Position numbers and translations under genes: made by a program. Shown here piece after piece: positions 63,403 to 64,000 of a stretch of 64,000 nucleotides of DNA; position 1 is the first letter of the stretch, and every line of letters starts with the position of its first letter. The notes beneath the pieces are model-generated. The model searched no databases. It saw only the letters and a list, made by a program, of their open reading frames with translations, and was not told the DNA's origin. The stretch covers positions 1 through 64,000 of the forward strand of contig NZ_LJPW01000068.1 of NCBI RefSeq assembly GCF_001400735.1. Reading direction: 5' to 3'. Source of the DNA: Pseudomonas caricapapayae. Lineage in GTDB: Bacteria > Pseudomonadota > Gammaproteobacteria > Pseudomonadales > Pseudomonadaceae.

Positions 63403-64000
63403 TGTGTGACGTCAGCGTTGAAGTACTTTTCCGACAATTTCTTCAGCGTACCGTCGGCACGCAGCTTGTCGATGGCCTTGTCGATGGCCGCCAGCAGCTC
63501 AGGCTCGCCTTTGCGCAGGGCAATGCCCGATTCCTGGCGGGAGAACGCGTCGCCTGCGGGAACGAGTTTGCTTTTCGTCTTGGCGGCCATTTCCAGGGCG
63601 GCCAGACGATCGACGAGGATCGCGTCGATACGACCTACGCTCAGGTCCTGGATCTTGCTCGGGTCATCGTCATAGGTTTTGACGATTGCGCCCGGAACGT
63701 TAGCTTTCAGCCATTGTTCATAGTTAGTACCCAGACCCACGCCAACTTTCTTGCCGGTCAGGTCTTTAGGCTCCTTGATCGCGTCGGCGTTCTTCTTCAG
63801 AACCAGCGCCTGGATGCCGGACACGGTGTAGGGCTCGGAGAAGTCGTACTTCTTCTTGCGCTCGTCGGAAATGGTTACCTGATTGATCACCACGTCCAGA
63901 CGCCTGGAGTCCAGAGCGGCCAGAATGCCGTCCCATTTCGATGGCTGGATTTTGGCCTTTACACCCAGTTCCTTGGCCAGCGCTTCGGAAAACTCGACTT
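63399..64000 (-). CDS. tcyJ: L-cystine-binding protein (5' end outside window)
   Basis: The frame is open to the right edge, giving about 200 C-terminal residues. It follows E. coli FliY/TcyJ closely: KWDGILAALDSRRLDVVINQ, VTISDERKKKYDFSEPYTVS, GIQALVLKKNADAI, GKKVGVGLGTNYEQWLKAN, DLSVGRIDAILVDRLAALEM, and the ending KLSEKYFNADVTQ. The signal peptide lies outside the window. Confidence 0.92.
   Translation of the reverse strand, partial: VEFSEALAKELGVKAKIQPSKWDGILAALDSRRLDVVINQVTISDERKKKYDFSEPYTVSGIQALVLKKNADAIKEPKDLTGKKVGVGLGTNYEQWLKANVPGAIVKTYDDDPSKIQDLSVGRIDAILVDRLAALEMAAKTKSKLVPAGDAFSRQESGIALRKGEPELLAAIDKAIDKLRADGTLKKLSEKYFNADVTQ

Noticed and set aside
1..64000. tRNA, rRNA, CRISPR arrays, insertion sequences and prophage genes
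   Set aside because: None could be recognised on either strand; the regular repeats present are extragenic palindromes without spacer periodicity.

Overview
The window reads as one contiguous piece of chromosome from a fluorescent Pseudomonas, most likely of the P. syringae group. The basis is the conserved block ppk-ppx / trxA-rho-ubiD / fau-6S RNA-zapA-ygfB-pepP-ubiH-visC, the high-GC codon use, the Pseudomonas-type REP/REPIN repeats between genes, and the strain-variable bacteriocin and effector islands. Species assignment is inference; no rRNA or tRNA gene was seen.

Layout. 1-3.1 kb: polyphosphate metabolism (ppk, cut by the window edge, and ppx, convergent). 3.5-7.4 kb: a polar amino-acid ABC importer operon divergent from a FadR-type GntR regulator, with a perfect operator-like palindrome between them. 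7.4-11.9 kb: trxA, rho, ubiD and a ferredoxin-flavin reductase. 12-15.7 kb: a ChaC-like enzyme, glpT, and two tandem exported proteins carrying only a TonB C-terminal domain. 15.7-18.8 kb: a colicin E/S-pyocin type HNH DNase bacteriocin, its immunity gene, and a third co-directional gene of unknown role. 19.4-27.8 kb: housekeeping, including quinone reductase, a FliL-like protein, EVE protein, a 50-codon membrane protein, fau, 6S RNA, zapA, a ZapB-like coiled coil, YgfB family, pepP, ubiH and a visC-type hydroxylase. 28-35 kb: AraC regulator, MFS hexuronate/glucarate-type transporter, RBBP9-type hydrolase, an atypical AAA+ sigma-54 activator-like protein, a lone MetQ-like binding protein and a secretory lipase.

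35.2-37.2 kb: a Tde-like (Ntox15) DNase effector broken by a frameshift, next to an intact Tdi-like immunity gene. 37.5-40.6 kb: an autotransporter with a PAP2 phosphatase passenger. 40.8-44.7 kb: TauD-family dioxygenase plus an SsuABC/TauABC-type importer, with a REPIN inside the operon. 45-47 kb: a small gene behind a probably structured leader, an internally deleted RHS core fragment and a lipoprotein. 47.3-52.7 kb: a TriABC-like RND efflux operon with two adaptors. 53-60.3 kb: methyltransferase, methionine-type ABC importer, LLM flavin monooxygenase and two SfnB/DszC-like flavoproteins. 60.7-64 kb: a small hypothetical protein and a cystine ABC importer (tcyN, tcyL, and tcyJ cut by the window edge).

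A theme of the right half is sulfur scavenging: a sulfonate/sulfate-ester dioxygenase with importer, desulfurising monooxygenases, two MetQ-type systems and a cystine importer lie within 32 kb, and several of their upstream regions share a TTATTCC/ATATTCC core. The most unusual items are the third gene of the bacteriocin operon, the broken Tde/intact Tdi pair, the tandem TonB-domain proteins, the hairpin-rich leader at about 45.1-45.3 kb, and several perfect long inverted repeats in promoter regions.
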